A stretch of DNA of 25,364 bases from JBAWYM01 sp037143575 (GCA_037143575.1 JBAWYM010000024.1:1-25364); one strand, 5' to 3'. Numbered from the stretch's first letter, positions 7,290 to 14,581 are shown. The notes: generated from the letters alone by a model not told the origin. Numbers and translations are program-made.

Positions 7290-7374
7290 AAATTTGTCAC
7301 AGTGAGCTGTGTCGAACTGCGACAAATTTGCGATCCTCATGGGATGTCATGGTTCGACACGGCTCACCATGACA
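7290..7374. repeat. Pair of inverted conserved-loop hairpins (family B, copy 2)
   Basis: Hairpin 1 (7290-7329) has 14-nt arms with outer part AAATTTGTC and loop GAGCTGTGTCGA. Hairpin 2 (7345-7374) has arms TGTCATGGT / ACCATGACA and loop TCGACACGGCTC. The loops are again inverted relative to each other and match the copy at 3853-4014. The spacer is only 15 nt here. As in copy 1, the pair sits between two convergent genes (nadK and purA), suggesting termination from both sides. Confidence 0.8.
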
Positions 7375-7403
7375 CTTCTTAAGCATGCTCTCATACATAA
7401 TGC

Positions 7404-8642
7404 CTATCGAACTATCATCGCTTCCCTCCCCCTTCCTGTCCCCACAAGTGCCGCCTTCACGCCTGTCTTCTCATCGATGAATCGGAGAAACTTCTGTGCA
7501 TCCGGTGGTAACTGATCGAAGCTCGTCAGTCCATCCGTCGATGACTGCCATCCTTTCATCTGTTCATACGTCACCGATCCATCCTTCGCCTGTCCCATGC
7601 CCACCGGAATTTCCTCTTCCTGATCCAGCACATCCAGCTTGGTGATATTCCAATGTGTGAAGCCGTTGATCATCGCCGTGCGCTGAAGATCTGGAATGTG
7701 GAGCCAGCCGCATCGACGCGGACGACCGGTGGTTGCGCCGTACTCCCCTCCTCTTTCACGAAGACGATCACCGACGGTACCGGAAACCTCGGTGAGGAAC
7801 TCCCCTTCTCCTACTCTCGTGCAATACGCTTTGGCCACTCCAATGCAACCCGTGAGACAAGAAGGTGGCAAGCCAAGACCCTGCAATGCTCCGGCGACGG
7901 TTGTCGAACTGCTCGTCACGTATGGATAGGTTCCGTGATCGATATCGAGCAACGTCGCCTGCGCGCCTTCGATGAGGATGGTCTTGCCAGCAGCGAGTGA
8001 CGTATGGAGTAATCCAATGGTATCTGTAACACAGGGGACGAGGATGGCGCGTGCCGCTTCCAGATCTTTGAGCTCCTGAGCGACATCCACTGTTACGCCA
8101 AACATCGCCTTCACGCGCTCTGCTCTGTAGTCCAATTCGGATGCCAGATCGAGCTTGAGTGAACCCATGCGAATGCCGGTGCGCGCTGCCTTGTCCATGT
8201 ACGCCGGTCCGATGCCGCGCTTGGTGGTGCCAATTCCTTTTCCCTTTTTCTTCGCCATCGCTTCTTCCATCGCTCCGTCGATACTCTGATGGTAACGGAA
8301 GAGGATGTGCGCTTCGTCGGAGATCTTCAGACGTGGAAGGACGTCGATGCCGTTTTCCTTGAGCAGCGCGATTTCTTCCAGCAGGGTCGGCAAATGGAGG
8401 ACGGTTCCTGCTCCGATGACGACGGTCGTGTGCGGATGGAGAGCACCGGAAGGCAGGAGATGGAAGACGTGCTTTTTGCCATTCACGACGATAGTATGCC
8501 CGGCATTTGCGCCACCGTTGGCTCTCGCGACGATGTCGTAGTGCTCCGCGAGGAGGTCGATCACCTTCCCTTTTCCTTCGTCACCCCACTGGGCGCCGAT
8601 GACCGCACAGACAGATCCGAGTTCCTTGAGGAGTGATTGCAT
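7404..8642 (-). CDS. purA: Adenylosuccinate synthetase
   Basis: Joins IMP and aspartate with GTP to make adenylosuccinate, the first step from IMP to AMP. The 412-residue protein shows the N-terminal GAQWGDEGKGK (16-26; catalytic Asp21), NGGANAGHT with His49, the KRGIGP loop, EGAQATLLDIDHGTYPYVTSS (usually EGAQG), and the C-terminal GVGxGEF and RPRRCGW blocks. It is slightly shorter than the usual 425-430. The first ATG is used; on the minus strand TACGCT (8654-8649) ends 6 nt upstream with TTCTCA (8677-8672) 17 nt further up, inside the end of prmC. It is therefore third in a glycosyltransferase-prmC-purA run but probably also has its own promoter. The 3' end faces nadK across a family B repeat. 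Confidence 0.95.
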   Translation of the reverse strand: MQSLLKELGSVCAVIGAQWGDEGKGKVIDLLAEHYDIVARANGGANAGHTIVVNGKKHVFHLLPSGALHPHTTVVIGAGTVLHLPTLLEEIALLKENGIDVLPRLKISDEAHILFRYHQSIDGAMEEAMAKKKGKGIGTTKRGIGPAYMDKAARTGIRMGSLKLDLASELDYRAERVKAMFGVTVDVAQELKDLEAARAILVPCVTDTIGLLHTSLAAGKTILIEGAQATLLDIDHGTYPYVTSSSTTVAGALQGLGLPPSCLTGCIGVAKAYCTRVGEGEFLTEVSGTVGDRLRERGGEYGATTGRPRRCGWLHIPDLQRTAMINGFTHWNITKLDVLDQEEEIPVGMGQAKDGSVTYEQMKGWQSSTDGLTSFDQLPPDAQKFLRFIDEKTGVKAALVGTGRGREAMIVR

Positions 8643-8648
8643 GGCGGA

Positions 8649-8677
8649 AGCGTATCAAGAATTGTCTGTGCTGAGAA
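8649..8677 (-). promoter_or_regulatory. Putative leaderless promoter of purA within the prmC 3' end
   Basis: TTCTCA (8677-8672), 17-nt spacer, TACGCT (8654-8649), then 6 nt to the purA ATG. It overlaps the last codons of prmC. Confidence 0.45.
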
Positions 8678-9470
8678 GACGATCCAGCATCGGCACCTGA
8701 TCGGTCTCACATTCCAGGATCATCCCGCAACAGAGCGGATGTCTCTTCGCACCTTCACAAAGAGCACGGAGGACATCGGTGCCATCTGAGCCGGCAAAGA
8801 GAGCATCGTTCGGTTCGAAGTTCTTCACCTCAGTAGAAAGCACTCGAGATGCGGGAATATAAGGAGGATTTGCAAAGATGAGAAATGGCTCATCAAGATC
8901 ATTGAGTGGATCCAGCATCGAACCTTTCCGAAAGTCGATGCGGTTAATGACACCGAAGTCTGCCGCATTCTGTCGCGCGACTCTGAGCGCAGCACCACTG
9001 ATATCCGTTGCGATAAGCGAAAGATCAGGCCGTTCGAGTGCGAGAGTGATGGCGATGATGCCGGAGCCAGTCCCGATATCGACGACGATCGACGGCTGCT
9101 GAAAATCATGAAACATACGCGACATGATGGAGATGCCGCTATCCGCTTCCACCGTTGAATTCTCAGGATGACGATTGAAGCTCAACGCTTGATCAATGAG
9201 AATCTCTGTTGACTGGCGAGGAATGAGAACGGCCGGCGTGACTCTAAATTCGCGTCCGTAGAATTCCTTCGTACCAGTGATGTAGGCAAGCGGTTCACCA
9301 TTCCTCCTTCTATTAAAGAGACCTTGGCAACGTTCGATATTCTCAGAAGTCAGGTCATCTGATGCGTGTGCGATCACCCATGTTCTTTCTTGACGCAGGG
9401 CAAATGCCGCCAATAGCTCGGATTCCAAATTGGGCAATCCGGAAGCCGACAGAAGCTCAGCAATCGTCAT
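8655..9470 (-). CDS. prmC: Peptide chain release factor N5-glutamine methyltransferase (PrmC)
   Basis: Methylates the Gln of the GGQ motif in release factors RF1/RF2 using S-adenosylmethionine. The 271-residue protein has the N-terminal helical domain ending in EPLAYITGTKEFYGREF, then LIPRQSTEILI, SAM motif I VVDIGTGSGIIAITLAL and the catalytic NPPY in FANPPYIP. All are standard for the HemK/PrmC family, and the length is close to the usual 275-285. The ATG overlaps the upstream glycosyltransferase stop by one base (TGATG), so the two are probably translationally coupled; a TTG one codon earlier is also possible. A roughly 20-residue insert between LIPRQSTE and motif I (around NRHPENSTVEADSG) is a little unusual. 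Confidence 0.93.
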   Translation of the reverse strand: MTIAELLSASGLPNLESELLAAFALRQERTWVIAHASDDLTSENIERCQGLFNRRRNGEPLAYITGTKEFYGREFRVTPAVLIPRQSTEILIDQALSFNRHPENSTVEADSGISIMSRMFHDFQQPSIVVDIGTGSGIIAITLALERPDLSLIATDISGAALRVARQNAADFGVINRIDFRKGSMLDPLNDLDEPFLIFANPPYIPASRVLSTEVKNFEPNDALFAGSDGTDVLRALCEGAKRHPLCCGMILECETDQVPMLDRLLSTDNS

Positions 9471-10588
9471 CAATGAGCTGCGAGGGCAAAAAGGTCATAC
9501 ACCTCCTTAAGCGCTTCTGTTGGCTCGAAATATTCCTGAACATGGATGCGCGATTGCTCGGCACGTTCTAGCCATGCGGATCGATGATCGAGAAATTTTT
9601 GAATACTCTTCGCCACATCCTCACTTGTTGGCGCGGTCACCTCCGCGAAACGACCATGCCCGGCAAGCTCCGGAAGATGGCCGCGATCGCTCACGATCAA
9701 CGGTATGGTTCTCGCCATTGCTTCGATGGCCACCAGACCAAAAGGCTCCGCGAATATCGAGGGCATGAGGACGAGATCCGCTCCGTCGTAGAGCTCCGGC
9801 AGTGGACGATCCCAATGGAGAACATGGACAAAGGGATTTTCCGCTGCCGCTTGTTTCAGGAGAAGCTCGACTGAGGGTCCTGACTTTTCAAACAGCGCTT
9901 TGCCCGAGAACACCAGATGGAATGTCCCCTGCGGAAATGTCTTCATGGCTTCCAGTGCGATACGCTGGCCTTTGCTCTCACAATAGCGACCGGGGACCAG
10001 AATCAACGGTAGTGCGTCGTGAATCGCGAGAAGAGATCGCAGCTTTGCGGATCGGGCTGGCGGCGCAAGGAATCCTCGGGAAACCCAGTTCGCAATGACA
10101 TGGATATTCTTCAACCGCCGAAAAGGTTGAGCGACGATGGGAGAAGGAGCGATGGCACGCGAACCCTGCCTCCTCAGGAATGACCGAATCAACCATTGCT
10201 GCAGACCGGTATAGGTTCCGTGAAGGTAGAGAATAACGGGAATGTTGAGCTCTCTTCTCCAGCGCTCAGCGACTGGCAAACTTCGAAGACCATTGACGAC
10301 GATAAGATCAGCATCTTGTGCAAACCTCTGAAAATCCCGAGCAGCACTCCTCGCCCAACGGTGCATACTCATCAAATCTCGAAGCGATTTCCGACCGTCA
10401 GAAATGGAAGGAATATCCCACGTTGTCACTTCGGCACCAAGTGATTGAGCTTCTCCTGCCAGAGGACCATCGGGGCACAGGAGGACTGGCTTCCAATCAT
10501 ACGATGCAGAAGCCGCGATGATATCGAGGAGAATTCTCTGCCCGCCGCCGATCTCACCGTATTGATCGAGGAATAGAACCTTCCGCAT
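9470..10588 (-). CDS. GT4-type glycosyltransferase
   Basis: A 372-residue GT-B glycosyltransferase. The N-terminus has GGGQR near residues 14-18, the glycine-rich loop after strand 1 that is common in GT4 acceptor domains. The C-terminal domain shows LILVPGRYCESKGQRIALEAM, FHLVFSGKALFE and the donor-site EPFGLVAIEAMA (E-x7-E), followed by SDRGHLPEL. It likely adds a sugar to a cell-surface glycan or lipid; donor and acceptor are unknown. It heads a minus-strand run with prmC (one-base overlap) and purA, an odd mix suggesting packing rather than a pathway. TACACT (10602-10597) lies 8 nt before the ATG. It is divergent from the DUF721 gene with 43 nt between starts. Confidence 0.9.
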   Translation of the reverse strand: MRKVLFLDQYGEIGGGQRILLDIIAASASYDWKPVLLCPDGPLAGEAQSLGAEVTTWDIPSISDGRKSLRDLMSMHRWARSAARDFQRFAQDADLIVVNGLRSLPVAERWRRELNIPVILYLHGTYTGLQQWLIRSFLRRQGSRAIAPSPIVAQPFRRLKNIHVIANWVSRGFLAPPARSAKLRSLLAIHDALPLILVPGRYCESKGQRIALEAMKTFPQGTFHLVFSGKALFEKSGPSVELLLKQAAAENPFVHVLHWDRPLPELYDGADLVLMPSIFAEPFGLVAIEAMARTIPLIVSDRGHLPELAGHGRFAEVTAPTSEDVAKSIQKFLDHRSAWLERAEQSRIHVQEYFEPTEALKEVYDLFALAAH

Positions 10589-10596
10589 ACCTTCTC

Positions 10597-10602
10597 AGTG
10601 TA
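10597..10602 (-). promoter_or_regulatory. Putative -10 box of the second glycosyltransferase gene
   Basis: TACACT on the minus strand, 8 nt before the ATG at 10588. The divergent DUF721 gene has TATAGT at 10611-10616, so both promoters share a 43-nt gap. Confidence 0.35.
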
Positions 10603-10631
10603 CCGCAGGGTATAGTTCCACCACAGGAACT

Positions 10632-10937
10632 ATGGACAAACTTGGCACCATCCTCCCCGGCGTTCTCCAGAAGCGTGGCCTCAAGGACCATGCTCAGGCC
10701 AGTGTGGTGATTCACTTGGCAGATCTCTGGATCGAAAAGCACGTACCACACATTTCCGGATCGCTTCACGCGAAAACGTTGCGGGATGGGTCCACGCTCA
10801 TTCTGGAATGCACACATTCCATTGCCGCACAGGAAATGATGCCGCATATCGATCCCCTTCTCCGCTACCTCAAAAGCGAAGCACCGCAGCACGTTCTAAG
10901 GGAAATACGCGTGATCAGGGAAAGGAGTAAACAATAG
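10632..10937 (+). CDS. DUF721 / DciA-like protein
   Basis: A 101-residue protein with the DUF721 pattern: an N-terminal helix (LGTILPGVLQKRGL), a tryptophan-containing helix (VIHLADLWIEKHVP), a short sheet including GSTLILECTHSIAAQEMM, and the C-terminal LLRYLKSEAPQHVLREIRVI. DUF721 proteins include DciA, the helicase operator that helps load replicative DnaB in bacteria without DnaC or DnaI; in CPR they are usually this minimal size. I infer a role with the replicative helicase, not shown by context. The ATG has AGGA 4 nt upstream, one of the few Shine-Dalgarno-like sequences here, and TATAGT 15 nt upstream. Confidence 0.72.
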   Translation: MDKLGTILPGVLQKRGLKDHAQASVVIHLADLWIEKHVPHISGSLHAKTLRDGSTLILECTHSIAAQEMMPHIDPLLRYLKSEAPQHVLREIRVIRERSKQ

Positions 10938-11008
10938 CTTTCCAAAGCAGCATTTCGCTCTAGCATCACTTCCACAAAGTTCGGTTGGGTCATTTCCATC
11001 ACTTACGA

Positions 11009-11145
11009 GTTGGTAGTGAATAGTGAGTAGTGAGTAGTGAGTAGTTTTCATTATGGAGAAGACCTTTCTACTTACTACCAACTACAAACTACTCACTCAT
11101 CCGACGAAGAAAATACAGCACTAAACTTCTTGGATGGAACATTAG
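11009..11145. repeat. Heptamer-array hairpin repeat (family A, copy 2)
   Basis: Same layout as 4399-4527: a left arm of TAGTGAG heptamers (about 11011-11045), a loop sharing GACCTTTCTACT, a right arm of complementary units (11068-11098), then a similar tail ending in ATTAG. This copy lies upstream of rpsP, ending about 25 nt before its -35 box. The rest of the gap 10938-11235 shows no gene that I can support. Confidence 0.8.
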
Positions 11146-11169
11146 AACTGCAATCCACGGGAAATTCGC

Positions 11170-11198
11170 TTGCGGACCACCGTACGCATCCCTAGAAT
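11170..11198 (+). promoter_or_regulatory. Putative rpsP promoter
   Basis: TTGCGG (11170-11175), 17-nt spacer, TAGAAT (11193-11198). Transcription would start near 11205, leaving a leader of about 30 nt that contains the small inverted repeat GTTTC / GAAAC just before the rpsP ATG. Confidence 0.55.
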
Positions 11199-11235
11199 CC
11201 CTGCGCTCTTCAGTTTCCTGAGAGCGAAACCTCTT

Positions 11236-11574
11236 ATGCTCGTTATCCGCCTCCAACGTACCGGCCGCAGCAAAATCGCCACCTACCGCCTCGTCGTCGC
11301 CGAGAAAGCACGACCTGTAAAAGGAAAGTTTCTCGAAATGCTCGGTCACTATCTTCCGGCCCGCACTCCCGCAATCCAGGAAGTGAAGCAGGAACGTGTG
11401 AAGTTCTGGATGTCCAAAGGCGCGATCCCCACCAACACCACAGCACGCCTCTTCAAGAAGATCGGCATGGAAGGCATGGAGAAGTACATCGAGACCTACA
11501 CGAAGAAGAAGACGAAGTTCCCAGGAGAGGTTGCAGCTACTCCTGTTGCAGCCCCAGCACCGGCAGCGGTGTAA
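11236..11574 (+). CDS. rpsP: 30S ribosomal protein bS16
   Basis: Small-subunit protein bS16, which binds 16S rRNA early in 30S assembly. The 112-residue product opens with the diagnostic MLVIRLQRTGRSKIATYRLVVAE-type block (first 20 residues are the family core start), followed by GKFLEMLGHYLPAR and the RVKFWMSKGAIPTNTTARLFKKIG block. The C-terminus extends about 35 residues past the core as a Lys-rich stretch ending in an Ala/Pro-rich tail. The ATG at 11236 is chosen because bS16 starts exactly here; longer in-frame versions begin before the promoter's start point. A strong terminator follows, so rpsP is probably mostly monocistronic, although khpA comes next as in many bacteria. Confidence 0.96.
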   Translation: MLVIRLQRTGRSKIATYRLVVAEKARPVKGKFLEMLGHYLPARTPAIQEVKQERVKFWMSKGAIPTNTTARLFKKIGMEGMEKYIETYTKKKTKFPGEVAATPVAAPAPAAV

Positions 11575-11603
11575 TCAACGAAAGTCGGTGAGTTTACGAA
11601 AAA

Positions 11604-11643
11604 AGACGTAGAACAGAAACATTTCTGTCCTACGTCTGTTTTC
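11604..11643 (+). terminator. Rho-independent terminator after rpsP
   Basis: Stem AGACGTAG plus CAGAAA pairing with TTTCTG and CTACGTCT (11604-11637), interrupted by a small AA/TC internal loop, followed by GTTTTCG. An A-run precedes it. Confidence 0.85.
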
Positions 11644-11682
11644 GCTTCACAAGCGATGAGAGAAAGCCTAAGCTTCGCACAT

Positions 11683-11958
11683 ATGCCTGATACCCATCTC
11701 CCCGGTTACGACTTCGTTCTCTTCATTCTGGAATCCCTCTGTGAAGATAAGGATCAATTGGTTCTTGAGGAACGACGGGACGAATTGGGTATTTTGCTGA
11801 CGATCAAAGTGAGCGACCGCGACATGGGGAAGCTCATCGGCAGAGGCGGCCAAACGGTGAAGGCCCTGCGCACTCTCGTCCATATGGTGGGAGGTAATAC
11901 CAATGAACGCATTAATCTCAAAATCCTGGAGCCGGAGAATGTTCCTGCTGCAGTCTAG
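11683..11958 (+). CDS. khpA: KH-domain RNA-binding protein (KhpA-like)
   Basis: A 91-residue single KH-domain protein. It carries the KH signature GKLIGRGGQTVKALRTLV, where IGRGGQT is the GxxG RNA-binding loop, preceded by LLTIKVSDRDM. This matches KhpA (formerly YlqC), which partners KhpB to bind small RNAs and mRNAs and influences cell division and wall synthesis in Firmicutes. Its place just after rpsP is conserved in many bacteria. An in-frame ATG at 11656 would add nine residues; I prefer 11683, which places the conserved helix closer to the N-terminus and has TAAGCT 8 nt upstream. The 3' neighbour starts 23 nt on and may be co-transcribed. Confidence 0.88.
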   Translation: MPDTHLPGYDFVLFILESLCEDKDQLVLEERRDELGILLTIKVSDRDMGKLIGRGGQTVKALRTLVHMVGGNTNERINLKILEPENVPAAV

Positions 11959-11981
11959 TTCCTTCCTTTCCCCTCTTTCTC

Positions 11982-12314
11982 ATGCTCCGCACACTTCTGG
12001 AAGGCGCCAGTATCGTCGATATCATGCAGACCTTCATTGCTCTCGGTCTCATCGCAGCGACCATCCTTTGCCTTGTGTTCATCATCGTCGGCGGTATCTC
12101 CTTTATTCTCTCGGCAGGAAACGATGAGAAGATCAAGAAAGCCGTGCACACGATCCGCTACTCGATCATCGGTCTCGTCGTGGCATTCATCGCGTATTTC
12201 CTCGTCCTCTTCATCGCGCGGCTTCTCGATATTCCCTTCACGCTCTCCTTTACGAAGATCGTAGAGATCATGCAATCCCTCTTGGGATCCATGAACACCG
12301 GACCGACTTCGTGA
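11982..12314 (+). CDS. T4SS-pilin-like two-helix membrane protein
   Basis: A 110-residue protein with two long hydrophobic segments (about 17-46 and 59-82) joined by a short charged loop, AGNDEKIKKAVHTIR. The arrangement IVGGISFILSAGNDEK...YSIIGLVVAFIAYFLV is typical of the VirB2/TrbC-like T4SS pilin family that is abundant in CPR genomes. There the members are thought to be pilin-like or small membrane proteins of secretion or DNA-uptake systems. No other T4SS gene is in the window, so function is only inferred. It follows khpA by 23 nt with no promoter evident. Confidence 0.75.
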   Translation: MLRTLLEGASIVDIMQTFIALGLIAATILCLVFIIVGGISFILSAGNDEKIKKAVHTIRYSIIGLVVAFIAYFLVLFIARLLDIPFTLSFTKIVEIMQSLLGSMNTGPTS

Positions 12315-12326
12315 TACGGCTTTGCT

Positions 12327-12490
12327 TATAATCAGCATTTTTCGGAGATATCCTTCATTACACAATGCCGGCGATGCTACGCCGTTATTTGAGGATAGCT
12401 TCCATCAACCATTGATGATGTTTTTATTGCGGAGCCGTATAAGATAGCCTTCATGCAGTTATCAAAAGGGCGGCCTCGGCCGCCCTTCTT
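12327..12490 (+). ncRNA. Candidate small RNA between the T4SS-pilin gene and the convergent wall-protein gene
   Basis: A perfect TATAAT (12327-12332) just after the pilin-like gene, with only a weak -35, is followed about 150 nt later by a strong terminator. The interval has no ORF that I can support. It contains hairpins CGGCG/CGCCG (near 12369-12384) and CATCAA/TTGATG (near 12403-12418), and three spaced copies of a 12-nt word like GATAGCCTTCAT (12347, 12394, 12443), about 48 nt apart. An untranslated RNA or just the 3' UTR of the upstream gene are both possible. Confidence 0.3.
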
Positions 12491-12492
12491 TG
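12464..12492. terminator. Bidirectional terminator between convergent genes
   Basis: Perfect 10-nt arms AAGGGCGGCC and GGCCGCCCTT around TC (12466-12487), flanked by AA on the left and CTTTG on the right. Each strand therefore has a GC-rich stem followed by a T-rich run. It serves the plus-strand gene ending at 12314 and the minus-strand gene ending at 12516. Confidence 0.88.
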
Positions 12493-12515
12493 TGCTTGAG
12501 AATTGCTCTGATACA

Positions 12516-14198
12516 TCAGGCCAAACGGCGCTTCTTGAAGAGGAACGTCTGCGCGACACTGAGGCTTCCTGCCAGTACCAGGAAGATTTGATCGAACGCT
12601 GCTCCGGTTGGGGGCATGCGGCGCACCACATCCAGCTGCGTCGTGGTTACCCGCTCCGTAAGGGAAATGGTTTCGAGGCCTTCCCCTGATGCGGAGACGA
12701 CGTTATCGATGGTCGAGCCATGGGGAGCATTCTCCGAGATGCGGACAACGTAGCGCACCTTCCAGGTTTCTCCCGGAGCGATCGTCGGGACCGTCCAGAC
12801 GAGGGTATTGTTCTGCATCTGTCCACGCTCTCCCCCCACAACCGTCATCAACGACGGATCGAAGCGATCCTCGATGCGGACATTCTGGAATGGGTGATCG
12901 GAACTATTGCGCAACATCACGGTATATCCCACCGTGTCTCCAGGGCGTACCTCACTGCGATCCGCAACCTTGCGCAGCAGAGCAGTCGGTCCCGTGACGG
13001 GTGCAGCGACAACAGGAGTCTGTACTCCAGTATCGACGACGGTTGTATCTACACCAACCAAGCCATTGGACTCTGCGGATGTCCTGAGGACGGATCCGAT
13101 CGGGGCATCGGTGCGGACATGAGCGGCAAAGGTGAGAGCGCGCGCGCCATGGGGACTCACCGTCACATTCGACCAGCGGATACTGTTGCCGGTCCACACG
13201 CCACCGTTCTCCGCACTCACGAACTCGAGGTACGTCGGGAAGGCGACGGTCACCGGAAGCTCGGATGCCAGTGCATCTTCATTATTCGTCAAACGAACCT
13301 GATACGTCAGGAGCGATCCGGGAGCTGCATTCTCCTGACCGTCAGACAGGGAAACATCGAAATCGGCGATGATATCCTTCTTCTTGATAATCGTCGTATC
13401 ATTGGCAATGTGCCCGTCGATGTTCACCGAGAAGACCATCGCGTAGAATTCCGGTGCATCACGAAAGATCGTTCCGGTGACTTCATACGTCACAGATTCG
13501 CCTGCGCGAATGAGTTCATTTCTCCAGCTCAAAGTATTGGTGTCATTCGTGAAACGTCCTGTAGCAGCGAGGAGTGAGAAGTACGTCGGCATCTGAGCAC
13601 TGAGCGTGAAGGTGCGATCGCCGGACGTAGGATTTCCCACGGTGATGATGTATCGGAGGCTATCCGTGGGCGCCGCGAAATCCACACCATTCGAAACGGT
13701 GACTTTGAGCGGAGAAAGATTGAGAGCATTGGGATTGTACGCAATCGTGAAGGAATCCGATGCCTTCTCAGCACCGGCGGTCACAGTCGCAGTGAGCACC
13801 TCATTCGTAGCGATGGCTAGATCCGTATCCACTTCAACAAATAACCGTCGCTCAGATGTCGATGAAACAGCGATACCGGACCAACGAACCGTCGTTCCGG
13901 TGATGATTCCCCCGTCACTTGCTATGCGTGCAGCCACTCCTGATGGGAGAGTCAGATTGATTGTGTAGGCGCCCACGATAGGGTTGGTTGATCGCAGGGC
14001 AATTACGTAGGAGACATGATCACCACCATTTACCTTGTCCGGAGAGTGCGAAAGCGTGAGGAAGAGCGGACGATCCGTCGTCGCAGTGGCCTGAGCGCCT
14101 TCGGCAGGAAGCGACACGGCAAGGCTATGCAATGCGGCGACACCTACGGCGATCATAGTGAGACCGATCAGAGCGGGGAATCTGCGGAGATGGGACAT
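12516..14198 (-). CDS. Secreted DUF11-repeat surface protein with LPXTG-like sorting tail
   Basis: A 560-residue exported protein. Residues 1-35 form a signal peptide (basic MSHLRR start, hydrophobic core, cleavage probably near EGAQA-TA). Four Ig-like DUF11-type beta domains follow at about 45-155, 165-270, 275-385 and 405-515. Each has the Y-x-I/V-x-L-x-N and GE/HxxxLxF patterns; the fourth (DTVGYTVMLRNSSD...RIEDRFDPSLMTV) is the clearest. The C-terminus is MPPTG (528-532), a hydrophobic segment, then KKRR, which is the layout of a sortase signal with MPPTG in place of LPXTG. It may be wall- or membrane-anchored, with the repeats forming a stalk. No sortase is in the window. A promoter lies 30 nt upstream. 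Confidence 0.86.
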   Translation of the reverse strand: MSHLRRFPALIGLTMIAVGVAALHSLAVSLPAEGAQATATTDRPLFLTLSHSPDKVNGGDHVSYVIALRSTNPIVGAYTINLTLPSGVAARIASDGGIITGTTVRWSGIAVSSTSERRLFVEVDTDLAIATNEVLTATVTAGAEKASDSFTIAYNPNALNLSPLKVTVSNGVDFAAPTDSLRYIITVGNPTSGDRTFTLSAQMPTYFSLLAATGRFTNDTNTLSWRNELIRAGESVTYEVTGTIFRDAPEFYAMVFSVNIDGHIANDTTIIKKKDIIADFDVSLSDGQENAAPGSLLTYQVRLTNNEDALASELPVTVAFPTYLEFVSAENGGVWTGNSIRWSNVTVSPHGARALTFAAHVRTDAPIGSVLRTSAESNGLVGVDTTVVDTGVQTPVVAAPVTGPTALLRKVADRSEVRPGDTVGYTVMLRNSSDHPFQNVRIEDRFDPSLMTVVGGERGQMQNNTLVWTVPTIAPGETWKVRYVVRISENAPHGSTIDNVVSASGEGLETISLTERVTTTQLDVVRRMPPTGAAFDQIFLVLAGSLSVAQTFLFKKRRLA

Positions 14199-14228
14199 AG
14201 GACTGGGGGGAATGACAAAAAGGAAGAT

Positions 14229-14257
14229 ACAGTACTGGTGTTATGTAATCTTGTCAA
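14229..14257 (-). promoter_or_regulatory. Putative promoter of the DUF11 surface-protein gene
   Basis: On the minus strand a consensus TTGACA (14257-14252), a 17-nt spacer and TACTGT (14234-14229). The start point would give a leader of about 24 nt, so this gene is not leaderless. No Shine-Dalgarno sequence is seen before the ATG. Confidence 0.5.
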
Positions 14258-14342
14258 TATGTGCTTTCGTTGTATTACGATTGTTTACGATTACTTGAGA
14301 AATTTCATCTATTCTGAATTTCAATCTTTCCATGACTCAGCA

Positions 14343-14428
14343 GCACCCGTCCTCGGGTGCGGGCAGCATCACGAACCCTGTTTGAAATTGGGCTTTGCCA
14401 CTTCTACACTGCACCCACAGAGGGGTGC
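14343..14428. repeat. Twin-hairpin repeat (family C, copy 2)
   Basis: Hairpins GCACCC-GTCCTC-GGGTGC (14343-14360) and GCACCC-ACAGAG-GGGTGC (14411-14428) flank about 50 nt and, with their outer bases, are inverted copies of each other. The first is followed by TGCGGGCAGCATCA, identical to copy 1 at 6249-6262. The stems differ from copy 1 (GCAGGSA arms) but remain paired. It lies in the 383-nt gap between the surface-protein gene and tRNA-Val. The rest of that gap holds the surface-gene promoter and the hairpin at 14479-14581, and no gene. Confidence 0.72.
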
Positions 14429-14478
14429 TGCTGGAAAAATCCGTTCCATGTTGTCGTGGAACAGACGATATGGGGCAG

Positions 14479-14581
14479 TTCGACTCCGCTGCGGCTCCGC
14501 TCACTGTCATTCGCCTCGCGCATCAAAGAGAATGGCCGAAGCGCGTAGCGCGCAGACCATGAGCGAGCGAAGCGAGTCGAA
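14479..14581. repeat. Long GC-rich inverted repeat abutting the tRNA-Val 3' end
   Basis: The left arm (14479-14503) begins TTCGACTCCGCT and the right arm (14560-14581) ends AGCGAGTCGAA, giving imperfect pairing over about 22 nt with inner structure (GCGC-GTA-GCGC near 14541-14551). The right arm touches the base after the tRNA CCA end. On the minus strand the hairpin is thus the tRNA 3' trailer and may be its terminator or processing signal. It resembles a class of TTCGACTCGCTTCGCTCGC-like palindromes common in intergenic DNA. Confidence 0.65.

Noticed and set aside
6554..7300. Long minus-strand open frame of 248 codons opposite nadK
   Set aside because: It lies wholly antisense to a clear NAD kinase gene and its translation has no family features; it reflects the codon bias of nadK.
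4399..11145. Heptamer arrays and hairpin repeats considered as CRISPR
   Set aside because: There are no spacers of constant length between identical repeats of 25-40 nt, and no cas gene.
12720..13577. Plus-strand open frame of 285 codons opposite the DUF11 gene
   Set aside because: The sense strand encodes a signal peptide, repeated domains and a sorting tail; the opposite frame gives a low-complexity charged product with no motif.
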